Assembly: GCF_051020985.1 (NCBI RefSeq) | Contig: NC_134999.1 | Span: 24,647,160 to 24,711,159 of the forward strand | Direction: 5' to 3' | Origin: Nomia melanderi | Taxonomy: Eukaryota > Arthropoda > Insecta > Hymenoptera > Halictidae | Length of the DNA stretch: 64,000 nt | Part shown: positions 1-9,570 of the stretch, in pieces | Numbering within the stretch: the stretch's first letter is position 1 | How the letters are laid out: every line of letters starts with the position of its first letter | Notes under the pieces: generated by a model | What the model saw: the letters and a program-made list of their open reading frames with translations, nothing else | Databases searched by the model: none | What the model was told of the DNA's origin: nothing | Program-made: the position numbers and the translations under genes

Positions 1-315
1 ACTTCCAAATTTGACGCATTCGTGCAAATATTCGACGATACGGGAATTATTGCAGAAACCTTCTTTCGTGCAACCTAACGATTCTATAAAATTACGAGAA
101 AATCTCTCCCGAACCGAGTCTGAGTACAAAAAACTGAAATCAACAGCTTTTTAGATTCTGTTTCAGTACGCGTCGTATTTCCCAAATTTCGTTTGTACAA
201 ATGTTCGTAACACGATACGGGAATTAAACTGCAGAAGCCTTCTTTCGTGCAACCTAACGATTCCACGAAATTACGAGAAAATCTCGACAGAAACAAACTT
301 GAATACAGAAGCCTG
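1..315. repeat. Two-copy tandem repeat, period about 179 bp
   Basis: The first copy is cut by the window start. The block running from the gene-neutral text CGATACGGGAATTA through TTCTTTCGTGCAACC to ACGAGAAAATCTC occurs at about 37-107 and again at about 215-285, with a handful of substitutions and small indels. The anchor TTCTTTCGTGC starts at 61 and 240, giving the period. Similarity fades after about 315. The array may continue to the left. I see no terminal repeats or coding potential, so this is probably a local minisatellite-like duplication. Confidence 0.75.
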
Positions 316-1055
316 CAGGTGTAAGGACACAGATGGAATGCAACTGCACGAAGAAGGGGAGGCCGACTATCAACAGATGGCGTTTTAATCGTGACACTCT
401 GGCTGCCAATGGGAAAAAGGGGATGGACAGACGGAGAAACATGGAAGAATGAGAATAGTCGTGGTCCTCTCTAACTCGAAAGAGGAAAGAGGAAAGAGGA
501 AAGAGGAGAGAGGACCAGGACACACCGGTGCGCGCAGCCGGATAGTAAATGATTGTCGATTAAAGTGTCCCCCGGCCAAGGCCGGGCAGGACCGGGCGAC
601 TCGATTGACAAATGGTTCGCGAAATCTGCATTCGCTGCGAAGTATTCGTTTGCCAATTCGGCTGGAAGTCGCGCGCGCGCGCGCGCGCGCGTACACGTAC
701 CCGGCCATTTGTTCGTTGTCCGCTCCACCGTGAACGGATGGAAGAAATAAAAATGCATAGTCTTACCGGCTCGGGGTTCGTTTGTCTGCCGTGAGCCTGA
801 TCTCCGGCGATTCTTGCCGATCGATCGGCGGCTCTGACGATTATCGATGCCACCGCCGGAACATATCGATGGCTCGACCGGCTTCGATGGGAATTTGTGA
901 TACTTTACGGTTTTCGACTTTGTAGGAACTTTATGCTGTTTTCTGTGTTTGGAATCGTTTATTCATTTACGCTGTGAAGCGAGGACTTCGTTTTTGTAAA
1001 GCTTGTTTTGAATGTGAAATGATTTTGGTAGTTTGTGGACGTTTCTTCAGAGATT
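316..1055. other. CpG-rich single-copy stretch with simple repeats
   Basis: No gene is recognised. It holds a purine tract of GGAAAGA units at about 477-515, a GC inverted repeat CCCGGCC-AA-GGCCGGG at 571-586, and a CG dinucleotide run at 670-691. Several overlapping open frames of 60-107 codons on both strands come from these low-complexity tracts and read as arginine-alanine or serine-rich peptides, which is typical of spurious frames. Confidence 0.6.
670..700. repeat. (CG)n run extended into alternating purine-pyrimidine DNA
   Basis: Positions 670-691 are uninterrupted CG dinucleotides. The alternation continues through GTACACGTAC to 700, giving about 31 bp of strict purine-pyrimidine alternation. 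Such DNA is the classical substrate for left-handed Z-DNA under negative supercoiling. Any role here is unknown. Confidence 0.8.
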
Positions 1056-1358
1056 TTAACCCTTCGCGGGCGAATGTCGACGTTTCGACGAGATCGAATT
1101 TCTAGATTCGGAAGAGTAAGTCGCAAAGATGATTTAATCACTCGAATAGCAAGAGATCACGGTAAGATTCTTTGAAATATAGAATATCGTCAGCAGATGA
1201 AGCTAAATTATTTATCGATTGCTTAGATCATTTGAAAAGGGAAACTACGTACCGATTTCTAGCTGTCTTAGTAATTAAATCATTTGTTTGCGACTTAGTG
1301 TTGCAAATGTGAACATCTAATCTCAGCAGAATGCCGACATTCGTCCACAAAGGGTTAA
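1056..1358. mobile_element. Family K fold-back TTAA element (303 bp)
   Basis: The element starts TTAACCCTTCGCGGGCGAATG and ends ATTCGTCCACAAAGGGTTAA. Both ends derive from the same left terminus of family K: each continues inward through the AAGTCGCAAA and GATTTAAT motifs and the GCAAGAGATC or its counterpart. The arms are therefore about 100 bp long rather than the usual roughly 20 bp. The family palindrome GAATG(C/T)CGACATTC is at 1329-1342 near the right end and as GAATGTCGACGTTTC at the left. I infer head-to-head fusion of two K copies. No coding capacity. Confidence 0.75.
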
Positions 1359-1965
1359 TCATCGATCGAAGACAAAAACCGGAGGTCGGGGCTGTTTTTG
1401 TAGTCAACGATCACGTATATTTAGTAACTCGAATATTCTAAAATGGACAATTGTACTTAAATTAACAAATTAAATGGACAATTTAAAGGTAGTTAAAACG
1501 CGATAGGATTATGGAATGTCCGACTATTTGTCCAGCAGCATAATAGAAACGAAACAAATGACTCGCGCGCAATTTTTCGGCCTGGAGCCGTTCATTATCA
1601 TCAGGAGCGCGGAATCTGCACAATATTTTCCAAGGGGGAACAATAATTTCTCCCGGGATAATAGTAGATATTTGATTTGCGGGCGCAAATTAACTCCTAC
1701 GCCGCGCCGCTGTATCGAATGATAAATGTTTCGACGGGGAGAAGCTTGTCATTCGATAACAAATGTCAACCGTGGAGCAGCGCCGCGCTGTTGCAGGTAT
1801 TTATCGGCCTCGTTGCAGGTGTTCGTCATTTTTTCGGAAAGTTGCAAATTTTCGGGGACTTAGACGAAAAGGAATCGGTTCGAGTAAGAATCTAGTGAAA
1901 CTGCTGATGATTTTAACGCTTTGACTTAGAATATTGTTGTATGCGGCGAAAATTTGCAGTATGGT
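1359..1965. other. Unassigned spacer
   Basis: No gene or full repeat is recognised. Short frames of 68 and 72 codons occur but have no family match. A CAGGTA at about 1797 lacks a pyrimidine tract and is not treated as a splice site. Confidence 0.4.
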
Positions 1966-2202
1966 TTAACACGAGTGCCACGTGGTTAATTTTTGTATTA
2001 AAATGTGGTTAATTTTTGTAATAAAATATTTTCAAGGGACATGGTCAAGAATTTGTATACGTTAAGCACCGAAAACGTCAAGAAACGATACTAAAATATA
2101 TAAAATTGAAAGAAAACTTGAATATAACTTAATATTTTATTTAAATCAATACAGTTCCTAAGCAAAATATGACCGAAATTTTCGTGGCACGGAACGTGTT
2201 AA
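1966..2202 (-). mobile_element. Family C TTAA MITE, 237 bp
   Basis: Left end TTAACACGAGTGCCACG; the right end read on the other strand is TTAACACGTTCCGTGCCACG, so the terminal repeats are imperfect but clear. Just inside the right end is the palindrome CGAAATTTTCG, the position where the other C copies have CACGAGAATTTCTAGTG. The interior is AT-rich with two direct copies of GTGGTTAATTTTTGTA. It shares its right-hand TTAA with the next family B element, which suggests successive insertions at one TTAA. Confidence 0.75.
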
Positions 2203-2382
2203 CACCGGAACTACCGAGCATTTAATACGATTAATACGTAATCACATATCTGAAATGCTTTCGAAATGAATAGCTTCATTTCTGAGGAAACTGAAAATGA
2301 TCTATTATTAGAATTTTTAGACTCTTTTGAGATATCAATAATTGCGAAACGAGGAAACCTAGAACGGTAGTTCAAGTGTTAA
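2199..2382. mobile_element. Family B TTAA MITE, 184 bp
   Basis: The ends are TTAACACCGGAACTACCGAGC and, on the other strand, TTAACACTTGAACTACCG. The body carries family B landmarks: AATACGATTAATACG, a region with GAAATGAATAGCTTCAT, CTGAGGAAACTGAAAATGATC, and GATATCAATAATTGCGAAAC. The body order is rearranged relative to the long B copies, since the right-end half follows the middle, so this copy is internally shuffled. The left TTAA is shared with the preceding C element. Confidence 0.75.
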
Positions 2383-2438
2383 AATTGACCAAGTAATAAT
2401 AGAGGCGGTGTCAATGAAAAGTCCACTATCAAAACGCG

Positions 2439-2547
2439 TTAACAATAGAACTACGTACAACATGACTGTTGATGCCAAAATCATCTATTGTTGCAATTTT
2501 TATAGAGACTACTTATCAATCGTATTAAATGCTTGATAGTTCTAGTT
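2439..2547. mobile_element. Truncated family B copy
   Basis: Begins TTAACAATAGAACTACG, has the B motifs ATCTATTGTTGCAATTTTTATAGA and TATCAATCGTATTAAATGCT, and stops inside the right terminal repeat at GATAGTTCTAG without a closing TTAA. A deleted, inactive copy. Confidence 0.65.
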
Positions 2548-3271
2548 CCTTTTATGTCCCTATCTACAAAAACAGGCAGTGCATAAAGGAATCAATTAGG
2601 CTGAGGCAATATCCAGAGCGGTCGATTAACAATTGATAAGCGTAAAAATGACATTCTCTTCTATCGGCACGAAGCGGCGGCCTACTTTCGATGACGCTAA
2701 TGCCGGCCGGAGCATCATTTAAGACGATTATGAACGAGAAAGCGATATTCAGTAAAATCACGAAGTAAAACCGCAACCAGGAAACAGGCTAATGCGATGA
2801 CTCGACGAGAAAGTCGATACGATATGTCTTCCGTCAGTTTTCCGCGCCGTCGGCTCGGTCTGTTCCCAGGAAAATTGTATCGTAAAAACGGCAACGGGTT
2901 TCGTGCCGCGGTAAATTAATACACGGAAACCTTGCATCGATTTCTTCAGGGAGACCTTTTCTTTCCGAGAAATTATGCCGATGCGCCGACGGAATTTAAG
3001 GTCTCCCCTAATTAACCCCTTGTCCTATCATTTCTTCTACATTGTTCTTAATAATTTTGTCAAAGAAAATTCGTTGTTTATTCTATGTGTATTCTGACGG
3101 TGGAAGGTTGATAATAGACAAATAATATTTTGTTTGTATGAGAAATTAATGAATAACATTTAGTTTCTCTCCACATTATAGGAGAACGGTTTAAATGACT
3201 AATCATTAAAAAAAGGAAACATTTTCTGCGAATTAGCAGCAGTCTTTGTTTAGCAGAAAGTAAAGATTCAT
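2548..3271. other. Unassigned spacer
   Basis: Single-copy-looking DNA. An open frame at 2564-2776 on the - strand (70 codons) has no recognisable family and is treated as spurious. Confidence 0.4.
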
Positions 3272-3646
3272 TTAACCTTTACACTCTAGACGATTCCTAG
3301 TCGCTAGATGATTTGATAGGAAAATTATAAATTTTGGTATTTACCATTAATACGTTGAATGCCATGGGTCACCGGTGACCCCCAAACAAATCAAGTTACT
3401 ATAATTCACTCAATTAAACGATGATTATTCGCAAACATTTCCATACCATAAATAATGATACCCATTGTGACATTCGGTTCGATGAACGTGCAATTATAAT
3501 AATCCAATACAGTCGAATGATTTAATATTGTATTTTTTTGTGTATTTTGCAACAGTACGTGAATTCTTGTGTGATTTGATAAATTTATTTTAAAGAATCT
3601 TGAAGCATTGAATATTTCAAGCGGAAAACTTTCGAGTTCAAAGGTT
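3272..3646. mobile_element. Family A MITE interrupted by family N
   Basis: Left end TTAACCTTTACACTCTAGACGATTCC with the A body AGATGATTTGATAGGAAAATTATAAATTTTGGTATTTA up to about 3346. The sequence then switches to family N at a TTAA (3347-3350). Family A resumes near 3600 with GAATATTTCAAG..GAAAACTTTCGAGTTCAAAGG. The uninterrupted order is visible in the A copy at 37909-38156, which reads TATTTATCATTAGC at the same place. The closing TTAA has decayed to TTGA. Confidence 0.65.
3347..3575 (+). mobile_element. Family N MITE nested in family A
   Basis: Starts TTAATACGTTGAATGCCATGG followed by the palindrome GGGTCACCGGTGACCC at 3366-3381. The body CAAGTTACTATAATTCACTCAATTAAACGATGATT aligns to the intact N copy at 11816-12051. 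The right end is degenerate and its exact boundary is uncertain. Confidence 0.65.
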
Positions 3647-3656
3647 GATAGTTACT

Positions 3657-4169
3657 TTAACCCTCAACTCCATGTTTTGTAATCGGTAACTGCAACTAAT
3701 TAGTATTCCTAGCGAAAATTAGAAGTGAAACATTTCTTTGATCTTTCCTTAGTAGAAAATTCGAATAGATACTCGAAGTTTCTACAGAATTTCGAAAAGC
3801 CGATTTAATAGCTCGGTAGTTAACATTAATCTGTTCTCTAATCAATACGACTACTTGGTCAATAATTGGAAAAAGAGAAAAATTCTAGAGATACTCCATA
3901 TCTATGTCTCCTTAGTATAATAATTCAGTATAATATATTATTATTATTATAAATATTCAGTATAATATAAGTATAATAATTCATTGCAGAAGAATAGTTA
4001 CTTTGAATTGCAATGAACTGAATAATATTTATGTTTGTCGAGTCACGTTGAAAATTTTATTTTCCTTCTTAGTACAAAATTCAAATGTGTGGAAAATTTA
4101 ATTTTAGGGTAGTTTCTAAGATTCAAATATTTAATATACCTGCTGCAATATTGGAGTTCAAAGGGTTAA
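3657..4169 (+). mobile_element. Family J element split by later insertions
   Basis: Left part TTAACCCTCAACTCCATGTTTTGTAATC..GTAACTGCAACTAATT..TATTCCTAGCGAAAATTAGAA. The right part resumes at about 4068 with CTTAGTACAAAATTC, GGGTAGTTTCT and TGCTGCAATATTGGAGTTCAAAGGGTTAA. Between them, from about 3760 to 4060, are a piece resembling a family H end (GATTTAATAGCTCGGTAGTTAAC) and AT-rich sequence with ATT trinucleotide runs. Confidence 0.55.
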
Positions 4170-4234
4170 CGCGACTGGATTTTAGTATTTTATTTATAGT
4201 CCTCTAATTGTGTGTGCGTTCCTCGTTATTACTG

Positions 4235-4263
4235 AATTCCTCTTCTTTCTGTTGCAGGTAAGC
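4235..4263 (+). promoter_or_regulatory. Candidate recursive splice (ratchet) site
   Basis: A pyrimidine tract TTCCTCTTCTTTCTGTTG leads into CAG, immediately followed by GTAAGC, so an acceptor and a donor abut at 4257/4258 with no exon between. A branch-point-like ACTGAAT lies at about 4230-4237, at suitable distance. This matches the known Drosophila ratchet-point layout, in which a long intron is removed in steps and the donor is regenerated after each step. Role inferred from sequence only. Chance juxtaposition is possible but the tract is strong. Confidence 0.6.
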
Positions 4264-4490
4264 AGTTCATTATCGGTTTTCTCTTCGAAACGTGGAATTT
4301 GCATGCAGGTAAAGTACACGCTGAAAAACGAGATTTCGCAGAATGGAATGAGATTGTTTTAGTAATTAGACAGTGGATATGTGTTCCCATTTCTACAATG
4401 CAGATTTTAATCATTCTCTCCATTGAAATAAACATTAGCGTCTTTCAAACGTAACGACAACCAAAATGAAAATCACACGTTAGACTATAA

Positions 4491-4700
4491 TTAACCCTTT
4501 GCACTTAAGCAATCTAAAAAGGACTATGACTAGAACCTTTCTCATTATCTTCAATTGAACTTGAAATCATTTAAAGTTGATGAAATCAGTTAATCAGGAA
4601 CTTTTTATAAAAGAGAGATATTTGACAAATTGTAAATAAGTCGAATTCAAATGAAGTATAATATTAAATATCAAACTTTACAGCTTCACTGTAGGAAATC
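4491..4700. mobile_element. Degenerate family A copy
   Basis: Begins TTAACCCTTTGCACTTAAGC and contains the A body motif AATATTAAATATCAAACTTTACAGCTTCACTG. The right end lacks CGAGTGCAAAGGGTTAA, so the right boundary is approximate. Confidence 0.5.
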
Positions 4701-5430
4701 GGATGAAAGGAAAGAGCAAAAAACAATTTTGCTATTACCAGTGTATTATTTTCAACTGAAATTTCTACTTAGAACAGAAAACTTTCAATAGTAAAATGCT
4801 GCACAAGCTCAGATAATTCGCCTCGAGGTCAATACCGTACCGTCGATACTCGTAAAATCGAGAACAATCCTCGCGACAAAGACGAATCGACAGCGCGCGA
4901 GTGAAATATGCAAGCGCGAGCGGGCCATCGCGGCCGATGCAGGCGAGCTGCCGATTCGCCGCGCGTTCGTGCTTATTCGGCTGTTCATACTTCAAGATCG
5001 CGATGTTTCGAGGATCGATGTAGTCTCAGAGCAAGGTGCACGGATGTAACGTCGATAAAATATTAACCCGCGCCGCAGGACCGTGGAATTTCATTACGCA
5101 AATTCCGCGCGCGCGAAAGAATCGCGAAATAATTTACAGCGGCGGGGGACGCGTCGCACGCAGACAATAATACCGAACAGAATTGAGTCGGTATAGATGT
5201 TGGAATATGCGAACGAGCTAAGGCAGAGTGCACTGTTCAATAATTCAGCAGCGATAGTAGATCTTCCCGGGCGAGAGTTCTCTCGCCTCCCGTCTTGTTC
5301 CCGATCTGAAGCGAGCGGCTCGACTTTCCTGTCGGTCACGAGCTGCGAGCCGATCCACCGAACAACCGATACGTGTATGCATAATACAGAGCGCTCGAAA
5401 AATTCCTTCTCTCGGCTGCACCGTTGAGGA
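4701..5430. other. CpG-rich spacer, no gene recognised
   Basis: The 4800-5430 part is GC- and CpG-rich, with antiparallel open frames of 76-81 codons that overlap each other and have no family match. No promoter motifs I would trust. Confidence 0.4.
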
Positions 5431-5438
5431 TTAACCGG

Positions 5439-6066
5439 TTAACGCTAGGTTCACGCGAAATTTACTTTGTTGATCACTTGTTTCGAACATTTCTTTTCTG
5501 TCGACTTGGCAATTAAAAGAAGTTAAGAACTAGGATTACTCGGTTGAATTAGAAACTGGAGTTTGTTGGATAAATTGCTGAAGATAATTTCGGTTATTCG
5601 CGTGCAGAAATTACGTGCATTAGGTTTAGAAGGCAAATCTATGGGGAAACACGCGTATTGGAAGACAAGGTGACATAAACTGCTTGTTAGTGAATTACTA
5701 AATGAGACGAGTGAGACTCGTGAAGATTTTCAACATGATTCAACAAATATATATTAGTTCATTTGAATTCAAAGCGATTATTCCTTTGTACTTATTATAC
5801 TTAGGAAATATAGGCATAACATATGCTTAGAATTTTTCTCTTTTTCTAATTATTAAACGAATCGTTGGTAGAACATATTCTTTACGGAACGCGTCAAATT
5901 CACGCATATTGGATTTCAGAAATATTGTAAATGTTTACGCCGATTGATGCGATCACACTGACGTGTTACCTACTATCAAATCTCCAGTTTCCACAATCTA
6001 AACGAGCATCAATTCTTTTAGGAATAGAATGAAGTGTACAATAAATGCCCGTAAACCTAGTGTTAA
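5439..6066. mobile_element. Family F MITE nested in E, with internal G piece
   Basis: The ends TTAACGCTAGGTTCACG and GTAAACCTAGTGTTAA correspond to the family F termini seen intact at 47837-48057. The interior is about 630 bp instead of about 220 because G-type sequence, with ACGAGTGAGACTCGT at 5707-5721 and GGAAATATAGGCATAACATATGC, has been inserted. Frames in it are not coding. Confidence 0.6.
5690..5860 (+). mobile_element. Family G fragment inside F
   Basis: Shares GTGAAGATTTT.AACATGATT.AACAAATAT, TTCGAATTC-like and GGAAATATAGG.ATAACATATGCTTAGAATTTTTCTCTTTTT motifs with the more complete G at 7333-7570. Its own palindrome ACGAGT-GAG-ACTCGT is perfect. The ends are not clearly preserved. 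Confidence 0.6.
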
Positions 6067-6232
6067 ACCGTTTGTTCACAACTCATCACAAACAAGATTG
6101 TCACCTCGACAAAGCGTCGAAACTCGTCAGCAAAGGGTCATCGAAACAAGATGACGAATCAATATCTGATACGTTTTACCTAGAGTTTAACTCTAAGAGT
6201 TTTAAGATGACGTGTATACTCGTCAAACACAG

Positions 6233-6461
6233 TTAACACGTTAAGCGCCACGAAAATCTTAAGCGTTTTCCCATAGAGTTTGTCTTTTGTAGCAAAGAAA
6301 AATAGGAATGCTAATGAATTGTTTGGCGTTGCAACGTTTGCGTTACACTATTATCAACTTAGTTGCTTTATTTCACATCGGTTGTCTTGTATGTTACGAT
6401 TGTTTTTTAGTCATTTAGAGGCGTCAGTCATTAGTGGCTGACATGGCGCTTAACGTGTTAA
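6233..6461. mobile_element. Family D TTAA MITE, 229 bp, perfect 18-bp terminal repeats
   Basis: The left end TTAACACGTTAAGCGCCA is an exact reverse complement of the right end. Inside the right end is the stem GTCAGTCATTAGTGGCTGAC (6423-6442), self-complementary over its full length if G:T pairs are allowed. It abuts the preceding E element through one shared TTAA (6233-6236). This is the best-preserved copy of its type here, so it may be among the younger insertions. Confidence 0.85.
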
Positions 6462-7325
6462 TAACGAGGTGCGTCGATCGCAAGAAAAGTTACATCATAG
6501 CATAGATCACGTGAAACAAACCGATCCCGAAAATACGTTAACACTCCTAAAACTCAGCCCGCGCCCCGAGAAGCGGAATGAACACGCAGATTCCGTAGCA
6601 AGCTGGTTCTTCGAGGTTCTCCGCCGGATTTATGGATTTCATTATTGTCGAGCGTGGTTGGTTACACCGTGCGACTAGCACCGCTCACGGACACGCTCGG
6701 CGGGGTGGTTCGGCGGACTGACAGGGGTCTGAGACCAACGCGGCGTGGAGAGGGCTGGAGGGCTGTCTAAACTTAAACTTGCTGCCCGTTTGCATTTTAT
6801 GAGCAAGCAGCAAGTTTCTACGGGCCCGGAGGAATCCCGGCGGCATCCAAACCGAAGCCCATACATTCATCCCCCTTTCTTCTCCGCCTCCTTTTCTTCC
6901 TATCCTCCATCTTCTCCTCTCTCTCTCTTCTCTCTTCGTTGCTAGCATCGACCACTTTCCTAGCAAGCTCCGAGCAACATACTCCCTTTGCTAGGAACCC
7001 GGTCAAACCACCCATTACACCGGAGCGTGTAACTTGAATTACCTCTGTTCGGTTCTTCCTCCCTCTCGAACGGCGTGCAAGGTGGGAGCAAAGTAATGAC
7101 ACCGCTGAATCTTGAGGCTTTGCGTCAACCGTGCTTTACAATTTGCGCAAGGCTTCTTGGTCGGTTGTTTGGAAAAGTCTGCTCAAAGACGCCTGTCGAC
7201 TGAACGCTTGCTAGAACTAGAGACTGGGATAAGCTGTGTGGTTTCATGGCGAGGTTACGGGGTGACAATGCACTTTCCATTCTTTGGAGTTTGAGTTTTT
7301 GGGAAATGTGTTGTGATTGCAAGGG
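6462..7325. other. Spacer with long pyrimidine tract
   Basis: Contains a CT-rich tract at about 6880-6940 that gives purine-rich frames on the opposite strand, reading as arginine/glutamate-rich peptides. Overlapping open frames of 60-94 codons on both strands have no family match. No gene is supported. Confidence 0.5.
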
Positions 7326-7798
7326 TTAACCCTTAACCCCTTGTACTACGAGTGAGGCCCGTGGTGAAGATTTTTAACATGATTGAACAAATATCTATAT
7401 TAGTTAATTCGAATTCAAAATGAATATTATTCCTCTGTAATCAACTGTTATACTTAAAAGGAAATATAGGAATAACATATGCTTAGAATTTTTCTCTTTT
7501 TCCAATGAATTATTCATGACTAAATAGCTGTGTCGATGAGAGTTGAGAAAAAAATATGTCAAGAGGTTAATAAAAAATTTTAAGATTTATATAAAATTTT
7601 AATATAAATTAAACCTTGTGTGAAATTTTCAATTCAATGTTAAACCTTGTCTAATGTATTAACATAAAACATTGAAGTAGTTCTGTCTCTTAATTTATAG
7701 AAGATAATCAATTGTGTTAGTTAAAAAATATCGTTGATATTTAGTCAGAGAGTAATGAATATTTTGAATGGAAAATTTTGTCGAGTGCAAAGGGTTAA
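7326..7798. mobile_element. Family A element with nested G
   Basis: An A left end TTAACCC is interrupted after seven bases by family G (7333-7570). A resumes and ends TCGAGTGCAAAGGGTTAA at 7798. The resumed body contains AACCTTGTG..AAATTTTCAATTCAATGTTAAACC and TATCGTTGATATTTAGTCAGAGAGTAATGAATATTTTGAATGG, consistent with A-type bodies such as 7979-8190. Confidence 0.55.
7333..7570 (+). mobile_element. Family G TTAA MITE, 238 bp
   Basis: Starts TTAACCCCTTGTACTACG and ends TGTCAAGAGGTTAA. The palindrome ACGAGTGAGGCCCGT lies directly inside the left end, a decayed form of ACGAGT-GAG-ACTCGT seen at 5707-5721. The body has AACATGATTGAACAAATAT, ATTCCTCTGTAATCAACTGTTATACTTAA and GGAAATATAGGAATAACATATGC. 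Confidence 0.7.
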
Positions 7799-7806
7799 TA
7801 ATGTTA

Positions 7807-8191
7807 ATAAAGATTCTTTGGAATATAGAATGTCAGCAGATGAAGCTAGATTATAGATCGATTGTTTAGATAATTGGGAGAGGAAACTACGTACTGATTT
7901 CTAGCTGGCTTAGTAATTAAATCATTTGTTTGAGATTTAGTGTTGCCAATGTAAACATCTAGATAATCTCGAAAAATGACGACTCACAGTCGCCATTTTG
8001 TTTGGTACAGAAAAATTACGAAGTTTTGTTCAATATTACATTTCAACTTAATTATCTATGAAACGTTGAAATAGAATAGTTCTATCTCTTGATTTCTATA
8101 TTATTTATATTAATGTTAATTATGAAATATCATTGATATTTCATTAGAGAATGAGGAATGTATCGAAATAATTTTCGAGTGCAGAGGGTGA
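7807..8191. mobile_element. K-type and A-type remnants fused
   Basis: Positions 7807-7975 repeat the inner part of the K fold-back at 1150-1330 (AAGATTCTTTG.AATATAGAAT through CAGCAGATGAAGCTA to AACTACGTAC.GATTTCTAGCTG). From about 7976 a family A piece follows, with palindrome CGACT-CAC-AGTCG at 7980-7992 and an end TTTTCGAGTGCAGAGGG that has lost its TTAA. Confidence 0.55.
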
Positions 8192-8398
8192 CACTAAAAT
8201 GATCAAACGAGTCAAAATGACTCATTCCTGATCTCTTCTTTTTGAAATTATTACAAAGATACTACGTGTATGTCTAAGCAATTATAAAAATTGATTTAGC
8301 AATACACAAATTGTAAATCAAGTCTCAATAGATGCACTCCACTTTCTGTAAAGCAATTTCAAAAATTCAATTCAACTGCTCGGTAGTTTGAGTGTTAA
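8187..8398. mobile_element. Family H TTAA MITE, 212 bp
   Basis: The left TTAA has decayed to TGAC, followed by ACTAAAATGATC. The right end reads CGGTAGTTTGAGTGTTAA. The subterminal palindrome GAGTCA-AAA-TGACTC sits at 8209-8223. The body contains TATCTAAGCAATTATAAAAATTGATTTAGCAATACACAAATTG-type sequence shared with pieces at 25408-25540 and 56440-56533. Confidence 0.65.
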
Positions 8399-8399
8399 A

Positions 8400-9185
8400 A
8401 AAAAACAGATTTAGAAGCATATTCTATAATCTTTGCTCCAAAGTATGATTAATAATACAAGAATATTAAATTTGAATTCAAAGGGATAGAGTAATATTCA
8501 AACTAGTTCGATTCTGTCTAAAATCTACACTACAGATTTTCGAATTCTCGGTTTATCTGGTTCACTTTCATTGATCAGTTTTTATGATGATAGAAATGGT
8601 GGTTGATTTGCTTTTTTCTCTATTAGTATCCTTATTCTGAAATATTTCGGAATGTGTTTCTCGAGTGTAAATAGTCAACGTCTAATTATAGATCTCTCTG
8701 TAAGAAACGAGATGTCTGTCAATAATAGATTTTCAGCAGCATCCAAGTACTATAATTAATAACCATCGTTCCCTGCTGTAATCATACGTGATCTCATCGA
8801 AGACTAATGATACGCTTAGGGAACTATTTCTTCGTGCTCGAAAACAGTAAAATATTTATTATTTACATAATTAAGATTGGAAGCTATTAACCATACGAGA
8901 ATGAAACAGGAATGCAGCATCGTTCAGTAGGAAATAACATATTATGCACCTCAAACTGTTACCCGGTTATCACCACGGTTTTATAAACTGGTCTCGCAAC
9001 TTACAATTAGACCCTGTCTCACAATCCCTAATTATCTCATTTATTTCTAGCTTGCCCATCTCAGCACTTGCGATGTTTCTTTGGATGACTCAGTTAGTAC
9101 CGTAAAAAGTATACTTTCGATCGTTTATTTCAGGTAGCTCTTAAATTGCCTCGGTAACGTTGCTGTGATCTAAATCATTGGCAAG
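8400..9185. other. AT-rich spacer, old repeat debris likely
   Basis: No gene recognised. Scattered phrases resemble A and K bodies but I cannot define ends. A CAGGTAGC at 9131 has only a moderate pyrimidine tract and a weak donor. Confidence 0.35.
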
Positions 9186-9211
9186 TATTTATTTATTTAT
9201 TTATTTATTTA
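9186..9211. repeat. (ATTT)n microsatellite
   Basis: Six and a half uninterrupted ATTT units. Simple repeat, no further signal. Confidence 0.9.
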
Positions 9212-9295
9212 GTATACGGCCTTCAACTCTTTTGCACAAAAAATAAACTACAAAGAGACAGATTATACAGAAAAGTAGGAGGCCAGACCTTCGAT

Positions 9296-9422
9296 CTTTT
9301 AATAAAAATCTAATAATTGATAATAGAAAATCTAACGATATTAGGGTAGTTTCTTTGATTCATTAAAATATTGAATATTATAACTGCTGCAGTATTGGAG
9401 CCTGCAGGGTTCAAAGGGTTAA
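9296..9422 (+). mobile_element. Right half of a family J element
   Basis: Contains AATAAAAATCTAATAATT, ATTAGGGTAGTTTCTTTGATTCATTAAAATATTGAATATTATAACTG and ends CAGTATTGGAGCC..CAGGGTTCAAAGGGTTAA. The left half is missing. Confidence 0.65.
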
Positions 9423-9423
9423 G

Positions 9424-9570
9424 ATTAAATTAAAATTGTCGATTCTACTTCAAGTGGACATTTGATTTCAAGATAATACAATGATAATAGCAAAATTGAT
9501 CCCTGGGTAACGAATAACATCGATTGTTCTTAAATTAGTCTAGAAATCTTCATCACGAGTCTCACTCGTC
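9424..9570. mobile_element. Family G' fragment
   Basis: Shares ATTCTACTTCA.GTGGA.ATTT, AAGATAATACA.T.ATAATAGCAAAAT and TTAGAAATCTTCATCA with the copies at 22430-22620 and 26645-26835. The palindrome ACGAGT-CTC-ACTCGT is perfect at 9555-9569. The right TTAA end is not visible. Confidence 0.65.

Larger units (their letters stand above)
5431..6236. mobile_element. Family E MITE carrying nested F and G elements
   Basis: Starts TTAACCGGTTAA. The family E end contains a second TTAA eight bases in, and family F has inserted exactly there. After F ends at 6066 the E body resumes with CCGTTTGTTCACAACTC and closes with the E palindrome GACGTGTATACTCGTC (6209-6224) and GTCAAACACAGTTAA. The intact E copy at 42116-42363 has the same right end (AAACACAGTTAATTGGTTAA). 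Confidence 0.65.

Noticed and set aside
1790..1800. CAGGTA motifs at about 1797, 4303, 13224, 17648 and 61516 as further ratchet sites
   Set aside because: No pyrimidine tract precedes any of them.
9105..9136. TTTATTTCAG|GTAGCT as a ratchet site
   Set aside because: The tract is interrupted by purines and the donor GTAGCT is weak.
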